Assembly: GCA_023382595.1 (NCBI GenBank) | Contig: JAHDWB010000001.1 | Coordinates: forward strand, 558,001-622,000 | Reading direction: 5' to 3' | Length of the DNA stretch: 64,000 bases | DNA from: Anaerolineales bacterium | GTDB taxonomy: Bacteria; Chloroflexota; Anaerolineae; Anaerolineales; Villigracilaceae | Part shown: piece after piece, positions 16,492 to 24,834 of the stretch | How positions within the stretch are numbered: the first letter of the stretch is position 1 | Layout: each line of letters starts with the position of its first letter | Translations under genes and position numbers: made by a program | Notes under the pieces: generated by a model | The model's database searches: none | What the model was told of the DNA's origin: nothing | The model's input: the letters and a program-made list of their open reading frames with translations, nothing else

Positions 16492-17715
16492 TTGAATAGT
16501 TTTCTGTGGGTTGTCGTCATTATCCTGGCAGGTCTCGCGGCATGGTTTGCGTGGCGGTATTTTGACCTGCGGCACAATGTAAATCAGGCGACTAAATCCC
16601 TGCGCGGTTCTGAACAACCTGTCCCAAATTCCAAGGAAATCGATGAACTTGTCAGCGGACTCGCATCCCGCGAAACCGTCTTCAAGACCGAACTGTCCAA
16701 CCTGCAGACTGAAAAAGAACGCCTCGCCACCCTGCTCGCCCAACTCACCGACGGTGTTCTGATCGCCGATGCGGACGGGCGCGTACAATTTGCCAACCCC
16801 GCCGCGAGCAAACTTTTCAATACTAGCAACCCCACCCGGCAAAGCGTGGCACAGGTCGTGCGTGACCACCAATTGATCGAAGCGTGGAGACGCTGTCAGC
16901 AAACGCGGCAAGTGCAGATCGAATCGGTAGAATTGCCTACGCGCAAACAATTTCTGCAACTAATCGTCATTCCCGATGAACACGAAGGCGGCAGTCTTTT
17001 ACTCGTGCAGGATCTGACTCACGTCCGCAAACTCGAAACCGTACGGCGGGACTTCATCTCCAACGTTTCGCATGAATTGCGGACTCCGCTTGCCTCGCTT
17101 AAAGCCCTGACCGAGACATTACAAAGCGGCGCTCTTTCGGACCCGGAAGCTGGTCCGCGTTTCCTGAGCCGAATCCACACCGAAGTGGATACGCTGACCC
17201 AGATGACGCAGGAACTGCTCGATCTCTCGCGCATCGAATCGGGACAGGTGCAATTGGTCTTTGCGCTAATCTCCCCGAAGAAACTATTGCACGCCGCCGC
17301 AGAACGAATGAAAGCCCAAGCTGAACGCGCGGGACTCAAAATTTCCGTCACCTGCGCGGACGATATGCCGGACATCCGCGCGGATCAGGCGCGTTTGGAG
17401 CAGGTGCTGGTCAATCTCATTCACAATGCGGTCAAGTTCACAAAGCCGGGGGGAGAGATTCGCCTCGAAGCAGAATCAACTGACAGCGGAGTGCGATGCG
17501 CAGTGCGGGATACGGGAATCGGAATCCCGGTGGAGAGTCTCTCGCGTATCTTTGAACGCTTCTATCGAGTCGATTCGTCCCGCACCGGTTCAGGCACGGG
17601 ATTGGGGCTGTCCATCTCGAAGCACATCGTGGAAGCACACGGTGGAAAGATCTGGGCGGAGAGCGAAGAGGGGCGCGGCAGTTCGTTCTATTTTCTAATT
17701 CCCCATCAAATGTGA
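16492..17715 (+). CDS. phoR: Phosphate sensor histidine kinase
   Basis: A 407-residue kinase starting at TTG 16492. It has one N-terminal membrane helix (about 3-21), a basic linker, a coiled segment, a PAS domain (about 75-180, LTDGVLIADADGRVQFANPA), a HisKA domain with phospho-acceptor His194 (SNVSHELRTPL), and an HATPase domain with N (LIHNAVKFT), G1 (DTGIG) and G2 (GTGLGL) boxes. A single membrane helix with no large periplasmic domain matches PhoR, which senses Pst/PhoU state rather than phosphate directly. Its last 21 nt overlap the convergent ppk gene. Confidence 0.88.
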   Translation: MNSFLWVVVIILAGLAAWFAWRYFDLRHNVNQATKSLRGSEQPVPNSKEIDELVSGLASRETVFKTELSNLQTEKERLATLLAQLTDGVLIADADGRVQFANPAASKLFNTSNPTRQSVAQVVRDHQLIEAWRRCQQTRQVQIESVELPTRKQFLQLIVIPDEHEGGSLLLVQDLTHVRKLETVRRDFISNVSHELRTPLASLKALTETLQSGALSDPEAGPRFLSRIHTEVDTLTQMTQELLDLSRIESGQVQLVFALISPKKLLHAAAERMKAQAERAGLKISVTCADDMPDIRADQARLEQVLVNLIHNAVKFTKPGGEIRLEAESTDSGVRCAVRDTGIGIPVESLSRIFERFYRVDSSRTGSGTGLGLSISKHIVEAHGGKIWAESEEGRGSSFYFLIPHQM

Positions 17716-19782
17716 TTGCACGTCGAACGGCGCCTCATTGGCGGCGGGCACGGCGCGGATGTAGGTTCCATCCGCGTTTAGGAAGCGCGCGCGGGTATTG
17801 TCCTTGAAATAGACATCCAGCACCTTGTCGCGCAGATAGCGGATATGCGTTTTGTTCTCGACAGGGAAAACCACTTCGACGCGATGATTGAGATTGCGGG
17901 GCATGAGGTCGGCGCTTCCGAGATAAATCTCTTCATTACCGTTGTTTTGGAAATAATACAAACGGCTGTGTTCGAGATAACGCCCCACGACGCTGATGAC
18001 ACGGATATTGTCGCTGATGCCCTTGATGCCCGGGCGCAGACAGCATATGCCGCGCACGAGCAGGTCCACTTTGACGCCTGCCTGTGAAGCCTGATACAGA
18101 AGTTGGATCATGTCCGTGTCCACGAGGGAATTCATCTTGAAGATAAGGCGGGCTTTGTGACCGGCGTTGGCATGTTCGATCTCACGTTTGATAAGCGCAT
18201 CAATGTTCTCGCGCAGGTTGACAGGCGCAACAAAAAGCTTTTTGTATTTTTGCTTGGTTGAATAGCCGGTTAAATAATTGAACAGGTCGGTGGCGTCAGC
18301 GCCCATGTCTTCATCGCAGGTGAACATGCCGAAGTCTTCGTAGATGCGCGAGGTGACGGCGTTGTAGTTTCCGGTGGCGAGATGCAGGTAACGGCGGATG
18401 CCCTCCCCTTCCTTGCGGACGACCATGGTGGTCTTGCAGTGCGTCTTCAAGCCGACCAGTCCATAGACGACGTGTACGCCCGCCTGCTCCAGCGCGCGCG
18501 CCCAGCCAATGTTGGATTCTTCATCGAAGCGGGCTTTCAGTTCCACCAGCACAGCGACCTGCTTGCCGCGCTCCACGGCTTCGAGCAGGGCATCCACCAC
18601 GGGGGCATTGGAGCCGACTCGATAGACGGTCTGTTTGATGGCGAGCACATCCGGGTCACGCGCGGCGGCGTTGAGAAAGTCGAGCACCGGCGCGAAGGAA
18701 TCATACGGATGATGGAGCAGAATGTTCCCGGCGCGGATGGCGTCGAAAATTTCGCCCGGCTTTTCGATAAAACGCAGCGGTTTCGGTATGCGCGGCTTGT
18801 AGAGCGGATATTTCAGATCGTGCCGTTCGACGCTGTTGTATAACTGCATCAGGTGGGCAAACCCAAGCGGATGATTCAGCATGTACAGGTCGTTGTTGAA
18901 AATTTCAAGGTTATCGACCAGCAATTCACGGATGTCGTCGGGCATGGTGGGATGGATCGCCACCTGCACCACCGAGCCGAACTTGCGTTTGCGGATGCTC
19001 TGTTGCATGGTCTCCAGCAGGTCGTCGGCTTCGAGTTCCTGGATCTCCACGTCCGCATCGCGCACTACCCGGAAGGGATGCGCGGCGACCACTTCCAAGC
19101 CGGGGAAGAGTTCCTGCAAATTGGCGGCGACGACCTGCTCCAGCCAGACGAAGTAATGATGATGCGGGATCGTACCGTCCTTGCGGACGCCTCCCGACGA
19201 ACGTTTGATGGGAATCAGGCGCGGCAGTGTCCCCGGCACTTTGAGACGCGCGAATTTCTCGTTCCCTTTTTTGTCGCGGATGACGATGGCAAGGTTGAGA
19301 CTCAGGTTCGAGATGTGAGGAAATGGATGACCGGGATCAAGCGCGAGCGGAGTCAGAACCGGATAGACGACATCCTTGAAGTATGCATCGGCGCGTTCCC
19401 TCTGGGATTTGGTCAGTTTGTGATATTCGAGGATGTGAATCCCCGCCTTTTCCAATTTCGGCAGGAGTTTGCGCTGGAGGCATTGCTGGGCGTCGTGGAA
19501 GAGTTCCTGTGCAAGTTTACGGATGGCGGCGAGTTCGTCGCGCGGGGTCATGCCATCGGAGGATACGTCGGTCACACCGGCTTCGATCTGTTTGCGGATG
19601 CCCGAGACGCGCACCATGAAGAACTCGTCCATGTTCGAGCCGAAGATGGCAAGGAATTTCAACCGTTCAAGTAACGGGTTATTCTCATCGCGCGCTTCCT
19701 CCAGCACGCGGCGCTGGAATTCCAGCAGGCTGAGTTCGCGGTTGATGTAAAGCGATGGGGATGACAGATCTGGCAGGGTCAT
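17695..19782 (-). CDS. ppk: Polyphosphate kinase 1
   Basis: A 695-residue enzyme, normal for PPK1, that reversibly makes polyphosphate from ATP. The N-terminus (YINRELSLLEFQRRVLEEA) and the autophosphorylated histidine region VYGLVGLKTHCKTTMVV (His448) are characteristic. C-terminal YLGSADLMPRNLNHRVEVVFPV is also family-typical. It is the last gene of ppx-CHAD-sixA-ppk, and its ATG overlaps the sixA stop by 4 nt. Its 3' end overlaps the 3' end of phoR in the opposite direction. Confidence 0.95.
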   Translation of the reverse strand: MTLPDLSSPSLYINRELSLLEFQRRVLEEARDENNPLLERLKFLAIFGSNMDEFFMVRVSGIRKQIEAGVTDVSSDGMTPRDELAAIRKLAQELFHDAQQCLQRKLLPKLEKAGIHILEYHKLTKSQRERADAYFKDVVYPVLTPLALDPGHPFPHISNLSLNLAIVIRDKKGNEKFARLKVPGTLPRLIPIKRSSGGVRKDGTIPHHHYFVWLEQVVAANLQELFPGLEVVAAHPFRVVRDADVEIQELEADDLLETMQQSIRKRKFGSVVQVAIHPTMPDDIRELLVDNLEIFNNDLYMLNHPLGFAHLMQLYNSVERHDLKYPLYKPRIPKPLRFIEKPGEIFDAIRAGNILLHHPYDSFAPVLDFLNAAARDPDVLAIKQTVYRVGSNAPVVDALLEAVERGKQVAVLVELKARFDEESNIGWARALEQAGVHVVYGLVGLKTHCKTTMVVRKEGEGIRRYLHLATGNYNAVTSRIYEDFGMFTCDEDMGADATDLFNYLTGYSTKQKYKKLFVAPVNLRENIDALIKREIEHANAGHKARLIFKMNSLVDTDMIQLLYQASQAGVKVDLLVRGICCLRPGIKGISDNIRVISVVGRYLEHSRLYYFQNNGNEEIYLGSADLMPRNLNHRVEVVFPVENKTHIRYLRDKVLDVYFKDNTRARFLNADGTYIRAVPAANEAPFDVQSHLMGN

Positions 19783-20285
19783 TTATTTGCGATCTCCACC
19801 AGCACGCCGGGGGTGAGAAGCCAATCCATTGCAGCGCGGCGGCTGTGATGCAGGTCATCGGCAGAGAGACGGCAGACGCCGCCCTTTTTGAAGGTGATGT
19901 CCATCCCTGCGCCGTCGGCAACCAACATGCCAACCAGCGTGGATAGATACGGCTCATGTCCGACAAGAGCAAGACTGTCCACGCTGTATTTTTCGTTGAT
20001 CTCGGCGATGAGCAGATTCGGATCCGCCATCGGGACAAGATGGTCGCTGAACTCGAGCTTTTTCTTCATCTTGAAAACATCCGCCAGAATCTCCGCCGTC
20101 TCCCGCGCGCGGACATAGGGGCTGGAGAGAATCAGGTCAAACTCCGCGCCGAGGGTGCGCAACCCCTTGGCGATCTGACGCATCTTCTTCGCGCCCTTTT
20201 CGGTCAACGTGCGCTGGCTGTCATCGCCCGACGGGGCTTCTTCTTCAGCAATCGCATGACGGATGAGATACAGTTCCATTTTCAC
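19779..20285 (-). CDS. sixA: SixA-type phosphohistidine phosphatase
   Basis: A 168-residue member of the histidine phosphatase superfamily. The catalytic LIRHA (His10) and second-half VGHEPYLS are present. SixA proteins remove phosphate from phosphohistidine. In E. coli the target is ArcB or the nitrogen PTS. In polyphosphate operons the target is unknown. Its position between CHAD and ppk with 4-nt overlaps on both sides implies a role tied to polyphosphate, possibly acting on phospho-His of PPK. That last point is inference. Confidence 0.85.
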   Translation of the reverse strand: MKMELYLIRHAIAEEEAPSGDDSQRTLTEKGAKKMRQIAKGLRTLGAEFDLILSSPYVRARETAEILADVFKMKKKLEFSDHLVPMADPNLLIAEINEKYSVDSLALVGHEPYLSTLVGMLVADGAGMDITFKKGGVCRLSADDLHHSRRAAMDWLLTPGVLVEIANK

Positions 20286-21175
20286 TTCTCCCAGGGGAAA
20301 GGTTCTTCCGGTGCGGGGCGCCAGAAGATCAATACTTCGCCTTTGTCTTCGAGATATGCCAATAGGACATTCCTGAAGCGCGAGGCGTAATGTTCATGAA
20401 TGGAAAGCGCATTCGCTCTATCCAACTCCCACAGCGAGCGCGGACTCTCCGGATCCGGTTTTTGTAGAACATCCCGTAATTCCGCCAATCCTTCCAGCGC
20501 GACCTCCATATCCTGAATATCGCCCATCATGGACTGGTACGTGTGCATCCGTTTGAAATTATCGTGCGGAAAATTTTCCAACAGGTGATGGATGACCTCG
20601 ACCGTGTAGCGAAATCTCTTGAACGCGATGCGCAGTTTGTGTATGGTGGTAACCCGCTCCGCATCCACGGCGTGATACAAACGGATGACCCGCGCATACG
20701 CCTCGTCCGCGGCTGTGAGTAGCTGCTCCATCAATCCTTCTTCCGGCTGTTCGGCGATCATGGCACGCATCTTCTCCACCCGCTCGGACAGATCCCCCGC
20801 CTTGTGTGAGGTCACTGCCTTGCGGGCGGTTCGCAGAAATTTCCGTTCCTTCTTCTCCAAATACTCACGGAACACCTCAAGGTCAGGAACTTCGTGGATG
20901 TACTCGGAAATATCCACCAGCAGGACTTGTGTGTCGCGCAGGTCATCAAGTTCGTCAAGTTGGTTCTTCAACGCGCGGCGGATCTTTTGAATCCGCGCGT
21001 GGGGCAGGACCGATCTCAGGAGGTCGAAGAATGCCAATAAACGCCGGGCAGCCACCCGCACATCATGAACCGCCTCTTCCGAAAATTCAGCGCGGCAGAG
21101 TTTCAATTCCGAGCGGTACTTCTTCCAGCGGACATCCAACGAGTCCAGCAATACGGCTTTGGCATCCATTATCAA
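20282..21175 (-). CDS. CHAD-domain polyphosphate-binding protein
   Basis: A 297-residue, helix-rich, Arg/Lys/His-rich protein. The conserved helical pattern EEAVHDVRVAARRLLAFFDLLR and the second-half TTIHKLRIAFKRFRYTVEVI identify a CHAD domain, which binds polyphosphate through basic surfaces. No CYTH domain is fused. The gene overlaps ppx upstream and sixA downstream by 4 nt each. The likely role is to target operon products to polyphosphate granules or organise the granules. Confidence 0.9.
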   Translation of the reverse strand: MIMDAKAVLLDSLDVRWKKYRSELKLCRAEFSEEAVHDVRVAARRLLAFFDLLRSVLPHARIQKIRRALKNQLDELDDLRDTQVLLVDISEYIHEVPDLEVFREYLEKKERKFLRTARKAVTSHKAGDLSERVEKMRAMIAEQPEEGLMEQLLTAADEAYARVIRLYHAVDAERVTTIHKLRIAFKRFRYTVEVIHHLLENFPHDNFKRMHTYQSMMGDIQDMEVALEGLAELRDVLQKPDPESPRSLWELDRANALSIHEHYASRFRNVLLAYLEDKGEVLIFWRPAPEEPFPWEK

Positions 21176-22680
21176 GTCTCGATCTCAAGTTTCATTCCAA
21201 AAACATCCTGGAACAATGAGCGCCGTTTTGCAAGCGCCCAGTTCTCCAAGCTCAAGCCGTTTTCGCCTTCCAGCTTGAGAATCCATTTTTTCTTGGACCG
21301 TCTCATTGTGACATTTTTTACGCGGCGCGTATGACTGACGTCCATCGCATCGGCAAGGCGCAACAGGGTTGCCAGTTTGATGACTACCAGGCGGTCTCTG
21401 GAACCGAGCATGCGGAAATTTTCATCCTGCGCATTCGGCATGGATTTGCGATGGTAGCGCATCACATTCGCGACGATCGCCTGCCCGCGCTCCGTCAAAC
21501 CGATCAACGGGTTGGCTTGCATGATGTAATAAGCGTGCTTGTCGTGGTCGAGCGTGCCGATGAAATGACCGATGTCATGCAGAAGCGCGGCGACCTCCAA
21601 AAGAAGTTTATCCTCCGCGTCCAGTCCATGCAGGTCCTGCATCTGCTCGAACAGACTGCCGGCAAGATACGCCACCAACTCCCCGTGCTCGGCATCGAAT
21701 TGATACTTCTCGCCCAGCCGCATCGCCGATGTCCATACCTGCTCGCGCGGTGAAGGCTGCGGCGCTTTGCTCAGGCTGTGCGCCAAGTCCAGCAGGATGC
21801 CGTCCTTCAACCCCACGTTCGGGATCCTGACTTCCTTCACCTGCGTTTCCTGCGCGATGATCTTCAACACGATGGACGCCGGCAGGATAACATCCGCGCG
21901 GTCGGGTTTTAACTTGAAACTTCGCATCCTCTGCCTGACCGTCATCCTGCTCAGTTCTTCGATCAACTGACCCAACTCTGAGAGCGTGATCACCTGTTCG
22001 CTCTCGCGCTTGAACAGTTTCCTGCGAAGCACGCCCATTTCTTCGATGTTTCCGCCCGTCCCGGCGCACAAGTCAATTTTTTCCTTCCCGATCTCGCGTT
22101 GGATGCGGCGGCGGGTCGCGGCGGCATATTCGCGCACCAACTCATCAAAGGGAATATTGGACGGCTTCTTGCCCAATTTTTGCAGGAGACGCACCGTCCC
22201 CATGTTGTAACTTTCAGTGGAAAGGATGTTATTCCCCTTCGAGAGCGTGACCTCGACACTGCCGCCGCCGATGTCGATCAGCATGGCGTATTTCCCCTTG
22301 AGATTGATCGCATTCGCCACGGCGAGATGGATCAGGCGCGCCTCCTCCTCCCCGCTGATGATCTCGATCTCAATGCCGGTCGTCTGCGCGATACGGTCAC
22401 ACAGGATGTCGTTGTTTTCCGCTTCGCGCATGGCGCTGGTCGCCACCGCGCGGATGCGTTCCACGCCGTAATCATCCGCCACTTTGCGGAAGCGGATGAA
22501 GGCATCCAGCATTTGCTGGGCGGTCTGCTCGCCGATCAGCCCCTGTGAAAAAGCGTCCTGCCCCAAACGGACGGGCAGGCGCAGATTCTCGAGCGTCTCC
22601 AGTTTGTCGTCGTAGCCCAGCCTGCCGACCACCAGACGCATCGCGTTCGAGCCAACGTCAATTGCAGCGATTGTTTGCAT
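21172..22680 (-). CDS. ppx: Exopolyphosphatase / guanosine pentaphosphatase
   Basis: A 502-residue Ppx/GppA enzyme. The N-terminal actin-like ATPase fold shows the phosphate loop IDVGSNAMRLVVGR and the second loop LIDIGGGSVEVTL. The C-terminal half is an HD-type helical domain (ALLHDIGHFIGTLDHDKHAYYI). It hydrolyses polyphosphate from the ends and possibly pppGpp. First gene of the polyphosphate operon. A promoter (-10 complement at 22692-22697) lies 11 nt upstream of its ATG. Synthesis (ppk) and breakdown (ppx) are thus on one transcript. Confidence 0.93.
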   Translation of the reverse strand: MQTIAAIDVGSNAMRLVVGRLGYDDKLETLENLRLPVRLGQDAFSQGLIGEQTAQQMLDAFIRFRKVADDYGVERIRAVATSAMREAENNDILCDRIAQTTGIEIEIISGEEEARLIHLAVANAINLKGKYAMLIDIGGGSVEVTLSKGNNILSTESYNMGTVRLLQKLGKKPSNIPFDELVREYAAATRRRIQREIGKEKIDLCAGTGGNIEEMGVLRRKLFKRESEQVITLSELGQLIEELSRMTVRQRMRSFKLKPDRADVILPASIVLKIIAQETQVKEVRIPNVGLKDGILLDLAHSLSKAPQPSPREQVWTSAMRLGEKYQFDAEHGELVAYLAGSLFEQMQDLHGLDAEDKLLLEVAALLHDIGHFIGTLDHDKHAYYIMQANPLIGLTERGQAIVANVMRYHRKSMPNAQDENFRMLGSRDRLVVIKLATLLRLADAMDVSHTRRVKNVTMRRSKKKWILKLEGENGLSLENWALAKRRSLFQDVFGMKLEIET

Positions 22681-22691
22681 GGATTTCCCAA

Positions 22692-22720
22692 ATTATACAG
22701 TGCCTTTGCCGCCCTGTCCC
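22692..22720 (-). promoter_or_regulatory. Promoter of ppx-CHAD-sixA-ppk
   Basis: Read on the minus strand: -35 GGGACA (22720-22715), 17-nt spacer, -10 TATAAT (22697-22692), 11 nt before the ppx ATG. No Pho repeats face this direction at this distance, so the operon may be only indirectly phosphate-controlled. Confidence 0.65.
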
Positions 22721-22798
22721 GCCGGGAGGTGTTAACAATGGGTAAAGGAATCCACATCCAGACGCCCATCCCGAAAGCAGTTGTACCTTGCGAAATTG

Positions 22799-22852
22799 TT
22801 TACCGGATGTTAACTGGTTCTTAAGTCCAAAACAAAAAAATGGTTGTATCAT
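22799..22852 (+). promoter_or_regulatory. Pho box and promoter of a small membrane-peptide gene
   Basis: Three repeats exactly 11 bp apart: TTTACC (22799), TTAACT (22810) and TTAAGT (22821). A -10-like TATCAT (22847-22852) starts 26 nt after the last repeat, matching phoB and pstS. ATG 22859 lies 6 nt beyond the -10. The promoter is divergent from ppx. Confidence 0.6.
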
Positions 22853-22858
22853 GGCGGC

Positions 22859-22966
22859 ATGATAACGATCATCACTGCGATCCTGTTTGCATCATTGCTG
22901 ACCGTCTTTTCCATCGACGCATCCCGCAAACGCCGCGAGTTTCTGCAAAAGCAAAACCGCATGTGA
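22859..22966 (+). CDS. 35-residue membrane peptide under a Pho box
   Basis: Frame starting at ATG 22859 and ending TGA 22964-22966. It encodes a hydrophobic helix (ITIITAILFASLLTVFSI) followed by a very basic tail (SRKRREFLQKQNRM). No ribosome binding site is present, but the promoter geometry suggests a leaderless mRNA. A hairpin without a T run follows at 22994-23019. A single-helix peptide with a positively charged cytoplasmic tail could modulate a membrane sensor or transporter such as PhoR or Pst. That is speculation. Confidence 0.5.
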   Translation: MITIITAILFASLLTVFSIDASRKRREFLQKQNRM

Positions 22967-22993
22967 TTTTCATATCTTCTCCTCCTTTTGACC

Positions 22994-23019
22994 CACCCGC
23001 CTTCGATACGGCGGGTGGA
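22994..23019 (+). terminator. Hairpin after the small peptide gene
   Basis: 9-bp stem CCACCCGCC (22994-23002) / GGCGGGTGG (23011-23019) with an 8-nt loop. No T run follows, so it may be a weak terminator or an RNA-stabilising element. Confidence 0.45.
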
Positions 23020-23141
23020 ATCGTTAACAAAACCAATACGATTATTTCAAGTGTTTTTAATAACTCTGCGCTACACTATGGAGCAACAAATCAGACTTTT
23101 TTGCGTATATTTTCTCCAAAGCATACAGAAAGGAGAATCAA

Positions 23142-23834
23142 ATGGGACTTGCAGACTTACACCTGCACACAACGTATAGTTATGACGGCACAGCCACCGT
23201 CCCTGCGGTTTTGCGGCGGGCGAAGGAACTCGGCTTGGATGTGATCGCCATCACCGATCACGACGAGATCAACGGGGCGCTGGAGGCGGTCCAACTCGCA
23301 TCACGCTACGGGTTGGAGGTCATTCCTGGAATCGAGATCACCACCGCTGACGGCGATCTGCTGGCGCTTTTCATGACGGAAAAAGTACCGGCGGGGTTGC
23401 CCGTCACGGAGACCATCTTACAGGTGCGTGAACTTGGAGGCGTGTGTATCGCCCCGCACCCAATGACAGGCGGAATGGGCATGAAAAGTCTGAGCGCAAT
23501 TTCCATTTTGAAGGCGCTGCGCCATCCGCAGGCGGCGGAAACATTGCTTGCCATAGAAACGTATAACGGCACCACCATCGACCGTATGAGCAACCACTAC
23601 GCCCGCATCTTTGCCAGCCGCTTGAACATCGCCCAGACGGGCAGCAGCGACGCACACGTACTTGACACCATCGGCTTCGGCGCGACGGAATTCGAAGGCA
23701 GGAGCGCGCAAGACCTGCTGAAAGCGCTGCGGGAGCGTTCCACAAAGGTCAGGAAACAAAAAGAATGGAGTGCACTGCACATCCTGAGCAATTGGGGATG
23801 GCGGCGTTTACAGCGCGCTTTTTCCAAGGCATGA
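23142..23834 (+). CDS. PHP-domain phosphoesterase
   Basis: A 230-residue protein of the polymerase-and-histidinol-phosphatase fold. Metal-binding motifs are ADLHLHTTYSYDG near the start, AITDHDEINGALEA, and later GSSDAH. Such stand-alone PHP proteins hydrolyse nucleoside 3',5'-bisphosphates or RNA ends (RNase AM/TrpH type). The phosphate setting fits phosphate scavenging. The start is ATG 23142 with AAAGGAGAA just upstream. It ends 53 nt before the surE start. Confidence 0.85.
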   Translation: MGLADLHLHTTYSYDGTATVPAVLRRAKELGLDVIAITDHDEINGALEAVQLASRYGLEVIPGIEITTADGDLLALFMTEKVPAGLPVTETILQVRELGGVCIAPHPMTGGMGMKSLSAISILKALRHPQAAETLLAIETYNGTTIDRMSNHYARIFASRLNIAQTGSSDAHVLDTIGFGATEFEGRSAQDLLKALRERSTKVRKQKEWSALHILSNWGWRRLQRAFSKA

Positions 23835-23887
23835 CAACCTGATTTTTCCGTTTAGAATTGGGGAAATCGACACAGGAGACAACACAA

Positions 23888-24670
23888 ATGACAAAGCATA
23901 TTTTGGTCACCAACGACGATGGTGTACTCTCGCCGGGTCTGCTGGCGCTGGTTCAGGAAATGAGAAATTTCGGTAAAGTCACCATCCTTGCACCGGACCG
24001 AAACTGGTCGGGCGGCGGACACGTGAAAACGCTGGACCGCGCCCTGCGCGTACGTGAATTCCGCCTGGAAGACGGTACACAAGCCTTCGCCAGCGACGGC
24101 GCGCCCTCCGATTGTGTTTCGCTTGCGCTGCTCGGCTACTTCAAGGATAAGTTTGACCTGGTCGTTTCGGGTATCAATTTCGGCGCGAATTTGGGTCATG
24201 ACATAACCTATTCAGGGACCGTCACCGCCGCCATGGAAGCTGCCATTGCAGATCTGCCGAGCGTGGCAGTTTCGCTGGAAGTTCCCGAAGGGCATGTCGG
24301 ACCGATCGATTTCGCCCCTTCGGCTCATGCGGCAAGTGTGGCTGTCAAGAATGTCATTACGCATGGCTTGCCTGCGGAAACGCTGTTGAATGTCAACGTC
24401 CCTTTTCTGAAGCAGGAGGAGATCAAGGGCTTTCGGATTACGCGTCAGGGATTGCGCGTGTATCACAGCCGGTTGGATGAGCGCATTGATCCGCGCGGCA
24501 GACCGTATTACTGGATCGGCGGCGATGCGCCAACCGGCGTCCCGGAACCGGGGACAGATGTGGGCGCATTGTCCGAAGGATATATTTCGGTGACGCCTTT
24601 GCAATTGGACCTGACCGACTACCGCGCCCTGTCCAACGTCAGCACATGGGAGTGGAAAGGTCAGGGATAA
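23888..24670 (+). CDS. surE: 5'/3'-nucleotidase SurE
   Basis: A 260-residue survival protein E. The start is ATG 23888 with AGGAGA upstream. An in-frame ATG 30 nt earlier would place the ribosome binding site inside the gene. Metal site TNDDG (residues 8-12), SDGAPSDCV and the second SGINFGANLGHDITYSGTV motif are all present. SurE dephosphorylates nucleoside monophosphates and short polyphosphate, which suits this locus. It is followed by a terminator and then the Pho box of pstS. Confidence 0.93.
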   Translation: MTKHILVTNDDGVLSPGLLALVQEMRNFGKVTILAPDRNWSGGGHVKTLDRALRVREFRLEDGTQAFASDGAPSDCVSLALLGYFKDKFDLVVSGINFGANLGHDITYSGTVTAAMEAAIADLPSVAVSLEVPEGHVGPIDFAPSAHAASVAVKNVITHGLPAETLLNVNVPFLKQEEIKGFRITRQGLRVYHSRLDERIDPRGRPYYWIGGDAPTGVPEPGTDVGALSEGYISVTPLQLDLTDYRALSNVSTWEWKGQG

Positions 24671-24697
24671 CAGATCAGGTTTCCCCGTAGTATGAAG

Positions 24698-24728
24698 CGT
24701 GTCCGTCAGAAATGGCGGGCGCGTTTTT
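24698..24728 (+). terminator. Terminator of surE
   Basis: 10-bp stem with G-U pairs: CGTGTCCGTC (24698-24707) / GGCGGGCGCG (24714-24723), loop AGAAAT, then TTTTT. Confidence 0.7.
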
Positions 24729-24748
24729 GTTTAATCCGCTCCCAACTC

Positions 24749-24802
24749 TTAACAAGACGTTAACCCATCCTTCCATTGACCTTAAGAGGGGCTTGATACC
24801 AT
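24749..24802 (+). promoter_or_regulatory. Pho box and promoter of pstS
   Basis: Repeats exactly 11 bp apart: TTAACA (24749), TTAACC (24760), TTCCAT (24771), then TTAAGA (24782) and TTGATA (24793). TACCAT at 24797-24802 is the probable -10, again 26 nt from the start of the third repeat, as at phoB. The mRNA would have a leader of about 26 nt with a GGAG ribosome binding site at 24821-24824. Confidence 0.72.
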
Positions 24803-24834
24803 CTCCACAGATAAATAAAAGGAGAAATAGAGAA

